Source of the DNA: Rhodocollybia butyracea
Taxonomy: Eukaryota; Basidiomycota; Agaricomycetes; Agaricales; Omphalotaceae
NCBI GenBank assembly: GCA_015501585.1
Contig: JADNRY010000261.1
Span: 1 to 64,000 of the forward strand
DNA: 64,000 nt
Reading direction: 5' to 3'
Shown here piece after piece: positions 22,925 to 33,807 of the stretch; position 1 is the stretch's first letter, and each line of letters begins with the position of its first letter. A program made the translations under genes and the position numbers. A model generated the notes under the pieces. That model did not search any database. It was not told where the DNA came from and was given only the letters and a program-made list of their open reading frames with translations.

Positions 22925-25311
22925 ATGCCCAGCGAGATCAATAGTTTATGGCTTCGCCCCGACATTTTAATCAAGAACATCGAGTTCTTAACATCCCTAT
23001 CCTCAGATCCGTTCCCTAAACTCACCAAAGCCCTTTTGAACCATTTTTCTCATGATCGTATCTGGGACAAATCTGTAGGCAAAGACCGGATGTTGAGCTC
23101 TGATGAGTGGCTCCAAATCATGTCACCATTGTACGGCGTTCAACTCATCGCCATCTATGAGACACAACAATTGGTCTACGTTTCCCTTGACCATCCAGGG
23201 ACTGGAGATTTGCAGAAGGCGAATGTAAATGTGCGTACTCCCTGGTGTTTCAGTTACTCTTTCTTAAATCGATTGAATTAGTTCGGAGCTTTCGCTGACC
23301 ATAATGTGAAAACGTTTATGGAGAAGCAAAAGGCAAAAGTGGTCGGATACCAGCAGATCGATCCTGTACCACTATCAAACGACTCCTCTCTGGTGACACT
23401 AGTTGAAAATGTGAAAAGCACAGTATCAAAGTCGAAGGTGTTGGTTTTAAAGTTCAATATGTGCATTGCTGCCTTTACTGTGCGGATGTACATGGAGGTA
23501 TGATTTACGCTCATTTATGCCAGCTCGGTGACTTTATCCCGTCAAAGGGCTTCGTACAACTCCCCAAGAAAGCGAGTGCAACTCCAGCATGGACGGTTCT
23601 GGTGGACATGCTACAAGAAAACGGGTGTGTGATCCACGACTTGTAACTCGTCCGAATTAAAATCCGGCTTAGGTTAACAACCCTACAACCATTGCGTAGT
23701 GACACGACTATGTGCGACTCCTACGACCCATCACGCTGGCAAACAGTGATCCATTGTGCTGTTGGATTTTCGCCGATCGTCCTGCTACAGGACAAGAAGC
23801 TGAAAGGAATTAACAGAGCGGTGTTGCTACAGGTATGGCTTCGATAACCTTCTTTAGTTCAACTGCTCAGTAACAATACAAGTATGCCACACACCTAAAC
23901 AAGAGGAACAAGCCAAAGGCGATACAGGACATCGAGGCCTGTATTTGGTCCAATATTTTTAGTATGGCAATCAATTTTCTTTCGGTCGATGAAGCCCTAG
24001 ACAAACTTTTCTCTGATACAAGCCCCATATTGAACAAGATGTCCGAAAACGAGGGCCGTTATTTTTCCATTGGCAAGTTTAATTTTTCGTTTTTGTTGGG
24101 AAAACTAATGATACTATTCAAGATACCGATCTTCCGAGCAACTCTTCTGTCGTGTACAACGACCCAGCCCCTCCCTACGCTCCATCACAGGAGATTGCCG
24201 GATTCGAGAGGGGAGGCAGGGTACAAGACTTGGGGGACCCAGCAAGCACTCACGGGGAGTTCATGACGGTGGCTGTCCAAAATTCTGGTGGTAGTGTTGA
24301 AGATGACGAGACAGAGTATTGGCTGAAGAATGATCCGTTCTGGGCTCGCCTACAGAAAGACCACGAGTTGGTTAAGAAGAAGCTATCTGCCCTGCTAAAA
24401 TTTGTTCGTTTCGTTTTACGCCTGGTTCATATGAGATACTCATGTGCAAGCGTTCAGATTAAGCACGACACCAATCTTGCTCAGAAAACAAGGCCCCTTG
24501 GTCTCGATTCGTTGTCACGGATTGCCACAGGAAGGTGGCTCAACACAGAAACGATCTCTCATTTTGGGACTCTATGGGCTCGACAAGAGACTCGAAACAC
24601 CGTGCTGTTTCTTGATAGTTGGTTCCAAACCAAGTTCATGTATGACAAGAGCGGTACAATCCTGGGCCCCCAGTTAGACAAACAGGCCAAGCTAAATACA
24701 CATTTAAATCGGAAATTAAAAGTACGTGTTTTGCAACTACTTGAATGTATGCACTGAAATATTGTCGCCATAGACACTCAAGAAGACTATCGATCACGTC
24801 GAATACTGCTACGTTGTGATTAATGAAGATTTGAAACATTGGTACTCATTTGTAATCGATTTTACGAACAAGACAATGTTCGTATGTGATAGCTTACCAC
24901 GAAAGGGCAGAGCAGAAGCAATGATACCGGTAGTATTTGTACGCTGAATTGTATGTTTCTGTTTGCTAATCTTTGGCATCTAGTCATTGGTTTGGATCTG
25001 TCGGTCGATCCTTCTGTTGATGGGCAAGGAAATGGTCATGACAGAGTGGGGATGGCTATCTCATAGCAACGTGAGTGGATTATACCCAAGGGAGGGTAGT
25101 TGTATCTAAACTGCACTCAAAGGTTCCCAAACAAGCTGATACCAACTCCTGTGGACTGTACGTTTTGTGGTGCCTTCGCCAGCTTTTATACACTGGAAAC
25201 GTTGGAAAAGAGGAATTCTCGCCGGGGCTGAGAGTGAGTGAAGATATGAGATGTAAACGAGTCCACTTGCTGGTCGAATATCTCGAGCACAGCGGGTATT
25301 ATTTAGGATAA
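22925..25311 (+). pseudogene. Ulp1-like (C48) protease, module 1, with one premature stop
   Basis: Starts MPSEINSLWLRPD. Exons joined by GT-AG introns give an N-terminal region, GFVQLPKKASATPAWTVL, a middle region (QDIEACIWSNIF), a proline-rich linker, DETEYWLKNDPFWARL and the protease core: WLNTETISHFGTLWARQ, LKHWYSFVIDF (catalytic His), FVCDSLP (Asp) and QADTNSCGLYVLWCLRQLL (Cys). All three catalytic residues are present. At 23644-23646 an in-frame TAA follows CVIHDL, exactly where copy 3 continues (VVHSSQLTLIKF); downstream sequence stays homologous (YDPSRWQTVIHCAVGFSPIVLL). It is therefore probably a recent pseudogene unless an unseen intron removes the stop. The family cleaves SUMO-type conjugates in the nucleus. 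Confidence 0.72.
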
Positions 25312-25574
25312 TAATTGTGATGTCATTGGTATCGGAACTAAATTCAGTTCAGAGAACTGCCTGTGGAGAAATCCCCTGTTTCAAGTGGTTATTCAGGTAG
25401 TCGGACACCTGAGCAGGATCATGGAATTCAGGTAGAGTAACAGTCAAGTAATAGCTGGGATCGTAAAATGCAGGTAGTAGCTGAATCATAAGTAACGCGA
25501 TTATAATAGTTGGTTCACAGACAGCAGTAGCATAGCGGAAAGTCCTTCAGTTGAGCTCTGATAGGAAAAACACA
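25312..25574. other. Module 1 tail
   Basis: Begins with GTGATGTCATTGGTATCGGA after the protease stop. It shares the AGCATAGCGGAAAGTCCTT-type block with 32090-32118, upstream of the equivalent end of Cys-rich gene 2, so it belongs to the duplicated unit. Confidence 0.45.
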
Positions 25575-26538
25575 TCAGCTACGAGCACAGGAACACAGCA
25601 AATGAAACATACCAGGAAGAAGAAATCCCTTGGCCGGTCGCTCCAGGCGCCCGTCGTCGCATAGGGTGAAATAAGCATTAGCGACGAGGACGAGGTTGGT
25701 AAGTTGGCTCTGGGCCTGCGTTGGTTCGGGATACGCGGTTTGTAAGAGCCAGATAGCATAGTGGAGAATCGTTTTAAAGCTGTCCTTGGCGATTCCAAGC
25801 TCTTGGAATACTTGTTCGCGGAGTAGGGGGACGCGGAAGACAAGATATCCCAGGGAGAACCAAAGATCTCTCCACAGCTCCCTCGAGCTCGCCTGGTCCC
25901 TGGAGCATCTGTTTTGGACCGGGTGGAAATCAAACGCGGGGAGTTGGGGACAGAAGCACACATAGCATACAGATCGCTCAGGTTTTTTACCGTATCGAAG
26001 GCAAGGTCTGAATATGCTGAGATATTCTGATTGCTTTGATGTCATTCGAGTCTCAGAGCACTGGAAAAGCTGGCTGTGAAAAGGGACTCCAAAACCAGTC
26101 ATTATGACGTCGTAGGGGCAGACATGAAGGATGCTTGACATCCAATTGGCGACGTAGGCATATATGCCATCGACGGATTGACGCCGGGCGATAATAGATT
26201 CGAGGTTTACGTGGATGGCTGGAGGGGCAGGATAATAGGCCGGAGGAGCAGGATAAGTTGGAGGGACTAAGGAGTTTGGACCTTGTGGAGACGGATAACG
26301 AGCGCGTTTGTGTTCGCGTAGATCCGGCCATTCATCTGCGGCGCGCTTGGCTGTGAGATGATTGGCCCTGTAATGTTCCCAAACGGTTCCGATAGAACCA
26401 AGGGTGGCACATTGTGGTACCGGGCAAGCATAGAGCTTGCCAGAAGTTCTTTCCAGTACCACCGTCAAATCTAGCATCAATCATGAACTAGAGTATAGGT
26501 CATTTACATTAAAAAGGCTTACTAGCAGAGACTTTCAT
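25575..26538 (-). CDS. Cys/His-rich protein, module 1 (303 residues)
   Basis: Two exons, 26538-26523 (MKVSA) and 26470-25575, join in phase (304 codons with stop). Near the N-terminus CPVPQCATLGSIGTVWEHYR with ANH is a C2H2-type finger (C-x4-C-x10-H-x4-H). A proline/tyrosine-rich linker follows (TYPAPPAYYPAPPA), then a second Cys cluster (FQCSETRM, SVCYVCFCP, HPVQNRC) and a helical C-terminus (PLLREQVFQELGIAKDSF). The family is unnamed to me. The Cys cluster plus following helices resemble the tail of the RecQ-type protein at 47050-47727. Role is inferred as nucleic-acid or protein binding. The first 16-nt exon and intron are conserved in copy 2. The 3' end could continue into another small exon, as in copy 3. 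Confidence 0.7.
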
Positions 26539-26822
26539 TTCCACGTGAAGTCTTGTCGATTGAGCATGTTGGGATACATGGCTCGAGAGAGCGCTAGGAC
26601 GCGTGCTTTCAGGGCAGTAGGGACTGGAACTGGTAAGAACGACGCGTAAAAAAGAAGAAAAAGACGCGTACCAATCCGTGGAAGCGTTAAAACACATAAA
26701 GACACGATGGTGGTGGTACGAGAATAAGGGATATTCCAAGTTCAGATTTGCCTTTTATAAAAGGCACGGGATATATTGCCCACGCTATATATCGCTTTGA
26801 CCAAATACAAACACATACTAAG

Positions 26823-29800
26823 CTAGTTGTCTACAATGTCCATTCTAAATACATATCCTTCGCCAGGTCCTTCCCATTCATAGGAGTTTCCGACGTCCCT
26901 CCATTCCTCTTTCCTAATCTCGATTTTTGAACTCTCATCTGCCTGCACAACAAGTTTATTGATCAGCGCCTCGACCTTTTCATCTATCCCCCGTGCTCGC
27001 GTCCACCATTCTTGAAACAGATAGTCCCTCGGACAAAGGTCTTCTTCGATGGCTTCACAGACTTCAGTAGAGGTCACGTAACGTTCTGTTTTCCCATCCC
27101 CTACATCCTCCGAAAAAAACCCTTCTCGGCGAAAGTTCGCGATGTGCCTGACTAGGAGTCTAGCATGGCGGAATAGAAAGGTACGACCGAGGTTCTCTAG
27201 CATGTTAAAATCTTCCTCGATCTCACATTCTTGCCCATCTGTCTGACATCGGGTGATCCGGAATTTTTTGTAGAGCCATTCCCGAAAACAAGACGCACAT
27301 TCCCTAGCAGACTTGTAATCCTGAGGCTCCTTCTCCCCAGCGTATCTTTCAGGACTGATCACCCAAGCAAGATCGGCCAGGTTCAACAAGGCCAAGAGGT
27401 TGACGAGATCTTCAACGCGCCTAAGATCTGGAATGTGGGAAGGGGTGCTCGCCTTACCCTTGATTACCTTGAAGTACGATTTCTCTTGTTCTACAAGTGC
27501 AAGATACCAGAAGAATAAGACCCGAAGGATCATGGTGAGCTCTTGGGACACGGGGGCATTTGTGAGATACGAAGAGGCCACAAAATTGTGGTAATTCGCG
27601 AAGACGGTCTTGGCCATGGTTGCGGAACTGACAAAGTAACCACCAGAACAGATGGAGTCTTCGACGGTAAATACGATATGGATCGTCGCAGGAGGTAAGC
27701 AGCTGGTAACCGCGTCAGAATAAAGGAGGGAAAAAAAGAGGGTAAATGACATACAGAAGGTCGCCTGGCCTAAGCCATATTCCAAACCACTCATAATCAA
27801 CGTCGGCATTGAGGCTGTTCGCCAGTGCAGCCCCATAGGCTGGGATCCATCCTGTCCCGTGTTTCTTGTTTTTAGGGAGACAGACAAGCCACCATTTTGC
27901 ACCGTCCTGGACAAGAATCTTTGTACACGTCCCGCCGACATCCATGTGCTCCATGTGTTCAGCCATCATTTTGGTGGCAATAATCCAGTCCATCAGGGAC
28001 CGAGGGTAGTACGGTGTGAAGCCTATGGGAGGCGTACCAGAAAGGAACTTAACGGCGTAAAAGTCAGTCGCAAGATGATCCATTTGTACGTGGGTGGCGA
28101 GTGGGTTTGATAAGGAATTCAGAATTTTGTCAGACTTGAGAAAATCGCGCAAGCTTCCTTGCACGTGGACGCTGTGGGGCTCCTCTGGATCGTATAGAGA
28201 AGTATCTGCATAGTGGTTAACATATTGTCCGAGTGCCTAAATAACAGGGAGTTACCGTGTATGGTGCGGGGCACATCAATGTTCCCTATCTGGAGAAAAC
28301 TATCCTCGTCGAATTTCATCGTGGTCGGAACACCCCGGATAAGGAGGAGTTTGGTTCGAAAACTTTCTTGTATTTCCGTGGCGGACGTCTTGTTGAGCTC
28401 TTCGTGCGAGATCACGCGGATGTGGGGGGAATCGGGACCAAACGACTTTACATTATTCGTAAGCTGCTGGTACCAATCATGAGCGTTCTTCTTCGCCTGT
28501 CCGAGATTGAGTCAAAACGCTTCAGAAGTTGAAAGGAGGGAATTACTCACGTAAGGCTCCCACTCGAACAATGTGGATTCCTTTCCATCCCCAGTCCAAA
28601 TTTCTACTGCAGGGTATTTCTCCTTCTTTGCCTAATAGACATGTAAGAAACGAAAACGTCGCAGACATGGAACTGACCTTGGTGCTTGGAACGAGCTTAG
28701 GGAGATCAAGTTGAACAGGTCTGAAAAGCGAAACCGCGGGTTTAGAAATTTCGGGTTTCCGAATCTCTGGTGTCTCGACGGCCTTCTTCTTTGTCACCTT
28801 CTTCTTCTTTTTCGGAGGCGGTTTAGTGTCACCCTCTAGAGTAGAAACAAATGAACAAAAGGTGAGTTGACGAGAATGATTCATACCATTTTCTTGAGAA
28901 TTGGGTGCCGAGCCTGCAATAGAAAGTCGGCAATGTTTCTCTGGTATATATAAAAGGTTTACCTGAAGGTTTGTTACGTGCCCGCAACGCGTATCTTGAC
29001 GAGCGTTCTTCCTGACCATCATCGTCGTCATCCACCGACGGCTCCCGTGCATGCTTGCTTCCAGTAATGGCACTTTCTTCCATGAACTTGGCTACGTCAT
29101 CCTCTTGCTGCGACATGTTGACATCCATGTTTTCGACGGGAGGTACCTGCGTCTTACTTGACGAGGGTTCTTGCTGCACTGGTTCAGCTAGCGACGACTC
29201 GCCTCCAACCAGGCTACCAGATGCCGCGTCGACCTCCATCTTATCTACATCCATGTCATGCTCTGAAGACGAAAAGAACCCGCCGCCACCCCCAAGCTGG
29301 TCTCCGTTACCAACATCCACAGCACTACATGACGCGTCCTGATGCATCGTGTCTCCAGAGGCGAGCTGGGCACTATGCGACGAGGATACCTGCTGAAGGT
29401 TGCAAGGCGGGTCACCTTCGACAGCACTTGACGACGCATCTAGATCCATCTTGTCCATAAGAAGACCAAGGTCGGTGCTATTCTCCTCTCTGTTGGCCTT
29501 TTGCACCGCGCCGGATGACATGTCCAGCTCCTTTGCCCCTCCATTGTCATGAGAAACAGCTTCCACGATCGAATTTGTCTGCTCGGACTTCCCAATGTGT
29601 GTACTCGAATTCCCTGCTAACCCATCAGACGACGCATCCTGTGGCAACCCACAAGTTTGATGACTTGTCGACGATGACGATTGATCTACGTCAATGACTT
29701 TGAGCGTTTGAGAGTGTTCACCTTGTAACTTCTGCTTGAATTCGAGGTAAAACGCTGGATCGTCCATACCATATGGCATTGGAAGGTTCCTGTATTTTGG

Positions 29801-29902
29801 TGTTGGTGTTTGGGGAGTAGGCCAAGGTATTCTAAAGTTCCGTGGTTGGGAATACCTTTTTTGCACTTTTCCAATCTCTACGAGAGGCTCTAGGACTGAC
29901 AT
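26823..29902 (-). CDS. JmjC-like domain protein, module 2; metal triad intact
   Basis: Reads leftward from ATG 29902 (MSVLEPLVEIGKVQKRYSQ). Same order as copy 1: N-terminal segment with KVIDVDQS, a long acidic/Ser-rich region, YALRARNKPSGK, a lysine-rich stretch (PPPKKKKKVTKKK), YPAVEIWTGDGKESTLFEWE, RTKLLLIRGVPTTMKF, then the JmjC-like core EHMDVGGTCTKILVQDGAKW (HxD), WLRPGDLLYV and ATIHIVFTVEDSICSGGYF (distal His). A conserved helical C-terminus (LVNLLALLNLADLAWVISPE) follows. All three expected Fe(II) ligands are visible, unlike copy 1. Exons are separated by short introns. Substrate is unknown; the nucleus is likely given the basic and acidic tracts. It is divergent with a decayed Ulp1-like copy. 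Confidence 0.72.
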
Positions 29903-29939
29903 AGTGGCGATGGTATGATAGCTTTTCGGTAAGTAGAGA

Positions 29940-31100
29940 ACTCGAGTATGTATAGGTCACATGATATCATCAATCACATGGGCATTTAGCCTTTAGGGCG
30001 TCAAGTTTCTCCTTTAATATTATGGCTACAAAGATTACTGCCCCATGACTTAGAATTATCAGCACTCTAAGAGGCCATCCTCTGAGCTGGAAAGGGTAAG
30101 CGAATGAATAACTGCTGATGAATGGTTGAGCATTACTTATGGCACCCGTGCTGGCTACTCGGCTAATAGCGGCACACGAAGATTCTGCCATTGATGTGTT
30201 GTTTGGACGACCTACCAGAACCAGACTGTAGATATGGAAAAATTGAAGAACAACGTGCTTCTCATTTAGTTTGGCTACGTTGTTGACCCCAGGCGTGGCT
30301 GCAAGGCATTTATCCAAGGACAGAATCACAAGTTTAACGCGTATAGAATATTCGTACACGAGCGACGGAACCCCCCTAACCCTTTTGGACGTCAAAAATA
30401 CTGTCATGGCTGGTAAACTCTGGACCCTCAAATCCAATTAAATCCTTCCATATCAAGATGTACAAGAAGGTATCATATCCTCGTTAAATACGGCGGCATC
30501 CTGTACTCTCCCTTGATTCCTGCTTTTCCGGATAGATCCTGTAAAGCAGTTGGACCAGCAGGAGTCCCTAAACTCGAACCATGGAGAACCAAGGCATCGA
30601 GTTTTGTTATGTTGCCATCAATGAAGGCAACAACCACTGGTTCACAGGGATTATTGACTTTGTCCGGAAGCAGTTTTACGTGTGTGACAGCCTTCCACAA
30701 AAAGGCTGAGCGTATGAAGCAGTGCTTGGTACCTGCTGTAAGTTTTTTTTTTTGTGCTAGTGTTTGATATCTAAGGTCTATTTGCCGGACCATTCGTTTG
30801 TTACAGGGAAAATATATGGCTGTGAACGAGTGTGAACGAGTGGGAGTGGGCGGTGGGCGACAAAATTATATACATAAAGTTAACCCCTAAGCTGTTCTTA
30901 AACGTCTGAAAGCAATCTGATTCGTGCTCTTGTGGACTGAAAGGGTTGTGGTATCTCCGCCAGCTCATATACACGGGAAGAATTGACGCGGGGGACTTGG
31001 CGCCAGATTTCAGCTTAAGGGAACTAATCCACTTGTTAGTGGAATATCTTGAACAATGTGATATCTTTAGTGGTTGTATCAAGTGCATGAATGACGTCAT
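29940..31100 (+). pseudogene. Ulp1-like protease, module 2, decayed
   Basis: The promoter-type block GGGCGTCAAGTTTCT (29997) and a degenerate start are followed by scattered remnants: FHIKMYKK (near 30445), CYVAINEGNNHWFTGIIDF with YVCDSLPQKG then an in-frame TGA (30600-30713), and SCGLKGLWYLRQLIYTGRID with LLVEYLEQCDI (about 30930-31060). The N-terminal and linker regions are mostly lost. His, Asp and Cys segments survive but in broken frames, so no protease can be made. Confidence 0.75.
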
Positions 31101-31402
31101 TACTATCAGAATTGAAAATGAGTTCCGATTGTTACTCAGACATATCACCCTCCTGGAGGCGCATTTTGACAATGGGCAAGCACCAGAGTTCATCATCACC
31201 ATACGAAGGCTCCAAACAGCGAAAATTAGAAGAGCAGGAGAGGAGATCAAGGCCAAAGGGCGGGTAGTCTGCCAGTTGCTTTCGTGTTTACTCTGCTACA
31301 CTTGTGCTTTCATGTTTCATGGTGATGGAACGTTGGGCAATAGATTAGATTCATACTTTGATACCCAAGACTCTTCACTTTTCTTGAGCCTGCTTTGACG
31401 AG
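31101..31402. other. 3' flank of decayed Ulp1-like copy
   Basis: GACGTCATTACTATCAGAATTG and GTTGACAATGGGC-like words match the 3' flank of copy 3 (36470-36560). No gene. Confidence 0.4.
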
Positions 31403-31463
31403 GATGCACAGCATATTTCCAAATATGGGAATGCGACCCATACATATATGGAAACTGGGAACA
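31403..31463 (+). repeat. Module-tail repeat, copy 1
   Basis: About 60 bp (CACAGCATATTTCCAAATAT, then GCGACCCATACATATA, then GGAAACTGGGAACAAG) matching 36614-36675 downstream of Ulp1-like copy 3. It marks the same position in both duplicated units. Confidence 0.75.
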
Positions 31464-32131
31464 AGATGCCTAGCAAAGACAGGGTATTTTTAAAAAAAAT
31501 CAAACCTACTAATAAAAAACCCAAGCAGCGCTCAGGAACTTGACTGAACGATGAGAGCACATGAAGGTACTGGCAGACTGAAAACTCCTGGGGCGGATGT
31601 TCGAAACCGTTTACAAGCATTTCCCAGCAGTAGCTTGAAGTATGGGAAGATAGATAATGGCTTGAAAACGAGTACACCAGAAGTGAGACTCTAAGGAGGA
31701 TGCCGAAGAACTTGTGCTACCTGCCCTACTATTTCCTATACACCACTGCAAGATCCACTCCTGTTGTAACCAACGAGTGGTCTCAGCTATCTGCTCGCTC
31801 TACCTGGCCATGCACCACCCACAGAGCGTTTGTATCACACTAAATGTTGCAAAAGAGGAATCCTCGCCAGGGCTGAGCGTGAAGGTATTATCACAAATTT
31901 CTTTTGCGCTGGGACAATGGCTCTTGAAAACGTTCACAGTCAGGTTTTTGTTATTCGTGTAGTGAGGCCAAGTGGGATCATAGTGTACAGTTAAAGAGCC
32001 GAGCAGGTATATATAATCGCGAAAGTTCGTCGAGTCATAAGCAGTGTAATTGTTAGCAACAAGTCATAGCAATAGCAGAGCAGACATAGCAGTAGCGTAG
32101 CAGAAAGTCCTTTAGTTGAGCTCTAAACTCA
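31464..32131. other. Non-coding with a fourth Ulp1-like fragment
   Basis: At 31849-31890 the encoded NVAKEESSPGLSV matches NVGKEEFSPGLRV of copy 1, so a short piece of another Ulp1-like 3' exon is stranded here. The rest shows no gene. Confidence 0.5.
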
Positions 32132-33113
32132 TCAGCGACGAGCGCAGGACCACAGCAAAGGAAACGCACCTGGAAATACGAACCCCTTGGCCGGTCGCTT
32201 CAGGCGCCCGTCGTCGCATAGGGTGAAATAAGCATTTGCAACCACGACGAGGTTGGTAAGTTGGCTCTGGGCCTGCGTTGGTTCGGGATACGCGGTTTGT
32301 AACAACCATATCGCGTAGTGGAGAATTGATTTAAAACTGTCCTTGGCGATTCCAAGCTCTTGAAATACTTGTTCGCGGAGTAGGGGGATGCGGAAGACAA
32401 GATATCCCAGGGAGAACCATATATGCTTCCAGAGCTCCCTCGATCTCTCCTGGTCCATGGAACATCTATTTTGGACCGGATGGGAAGCAAACGCGGGGAA
32501 TTGGGGACAGTAGCACACATAGCATACAGATCGCTGAGGTTTTTTACCGTATCGAAGGCAAGGTCTGAATATGTTCATGTACTCTGATTGGCGTGAAGTC
32601 ATTCGAGTCTCGGAGCACTGGAAAAGCTGGCTGTGAAAAGGGTCTCCAACACCAGTCATGATGACGTCGTAGGGACAGACGTGAAGGATGTTTGACATCG
32701 AATTGGCGACGTAGGTATATACACCATCAACCGATTGACGCCGGTTGATAATAGATTCGAGGTTTAAGTGGATGTCTGGAGGGGCAGGATAAGTCGCAGG
32801 GGCAGCACGATAGGCCGGAGGGGCAGGGTAAGTCGGAGGGACGAAGGAGTGTGGAGATTCCGGGGAGGGATAACGAGCGCGTTTGTATTCGCGTGGATTT
32901 GGCGTTTGGCTTGCGACGCGCTTGGTTGGGAGATGATGGGCCCTGTAGTGCTCCCAAACGGTTCCGATAGAACCAAGGGTGGCACATTGTGGTACCGGGC
33001 AAGCATAGAGCTTGCCAGAAGTTCTTTCCAGTACCACCGTCAAATCTAGCATCAATCATGAACTAGAGTATAGGTCATTTACATTAAAAAGGCTTACTAG
33101 CAGAGACTTTCAT
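32132..33113 (-). CDS. Cys/His-rich protein, module 2 (309 residues)
   Basis: Two exons, 33113-33098 (MKVSA) and 33045-32132, join in phase (310 codons with stop). Very similar to the module 1 protein: the same C2H2-type start (CPVPQCATLGSIGTVWEHYR, HH), an expanded proline/alanine linker (TYPAPPAYRAAPATYPAPPD), the second Cys cluster (FQCSETRM, SVCYVCYCP, HPVQNRC) and a helical end. The sequence around the start, intron and upstream region is nearly identical to 26440-26780, indicating recent duplication or conversion. It appears intact although the neighbouring protease is dead. Confidence 0.7.
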
Positions 33114-33362
33114 TTCCACATGAAGTCTGGTCGATTCCTCGTGCTGGGCTACATGGCCCGAGAGAGCACTAGGACGCGTGCTTTCAGGGCAGTAGGGACT
33201 GGAACTGGTAAGAACGACGCGTAAAAAAGAAGAAAAAGACGCGTACCAATCGATGGAAGCGTTAAAACACATAAAGACACGATGGTGGTGGTACGAGAAT
33301 ATGGGATATTCCAAGTTCAGATTTGCCTTTTATAAAAGGCACGCGATATATTGCCCACGCTC

Positions 33363-33495
33363 TAGTCTGCGTGAGACTTTTCGAGGTTCAATTCTGCGCG
33401 TTCAGACCTCGTTTTTGGTTCCCCAAGATGATTTGGAGCATAAAATCTGGATGAATCAAAGGCGAACCCTGAGTGGTAGTATGGCCACCATATAC
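33363..33495. mobile_element. ~133 bp insertion upstream of Cys-rich gene 2
   Basis: Module 1 reads CCCACGCTATATATCGCTTT (26777-26796). In module 2 the same words are separated: CCCACGCT ends near 33362 and ATATATCGCTTTGACC resumes near 33499. The inserted ~133 bp is flanked by GCT on both sides. No inverted termini or coding sequence are evident, so the insertion class is unknown. Confidence 0.6.
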
Positions 33496-33748
33496 TGCTA
33501 TATATCGCTTTGACCATATACGTAAACGCATGTACTTTGTGTGCCCTATCATCGTCTATATACAACCACTTAATACGCATTTACAACATCCATCTTGCCT
33601 CATCGTCACCGTATCGCTGCAGGCCTGTACAAACTTCTTCAGAAGCAACCTATCACTCTGTTTCGTGCTTCAAGCAGCAGCAGTGTGGCAGTCACATGAT
33701 TAAAGGTGACTCAAAACCATGCCCCGCCATACTTTTGTGTGACTAATC

Positions 33749-33793
33749 AGATATCACATGACTGGCTGGCGCCCAATTACCAGCGTCAAGTTT
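33749..33793 (+). promoter_or_regulatory. Promoter elements of Ulp1-like copy 3
   Basis: ATCACATGACT, then AGCGTCAAGTTTCTTT, directly upstream of ATG 33808, in the same order as upstream of copies 1 and 2. Confidence 0.45.
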
Positions 33794-33807
33794 CTTTATC
33801 AACAACT

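Noticed and set aside
29970..30437. 155-codon minus-strand frame
   Set aside because: It overlaps the decayed Ulp1-like copy on the opposite strand and has no domain or paralogue support.
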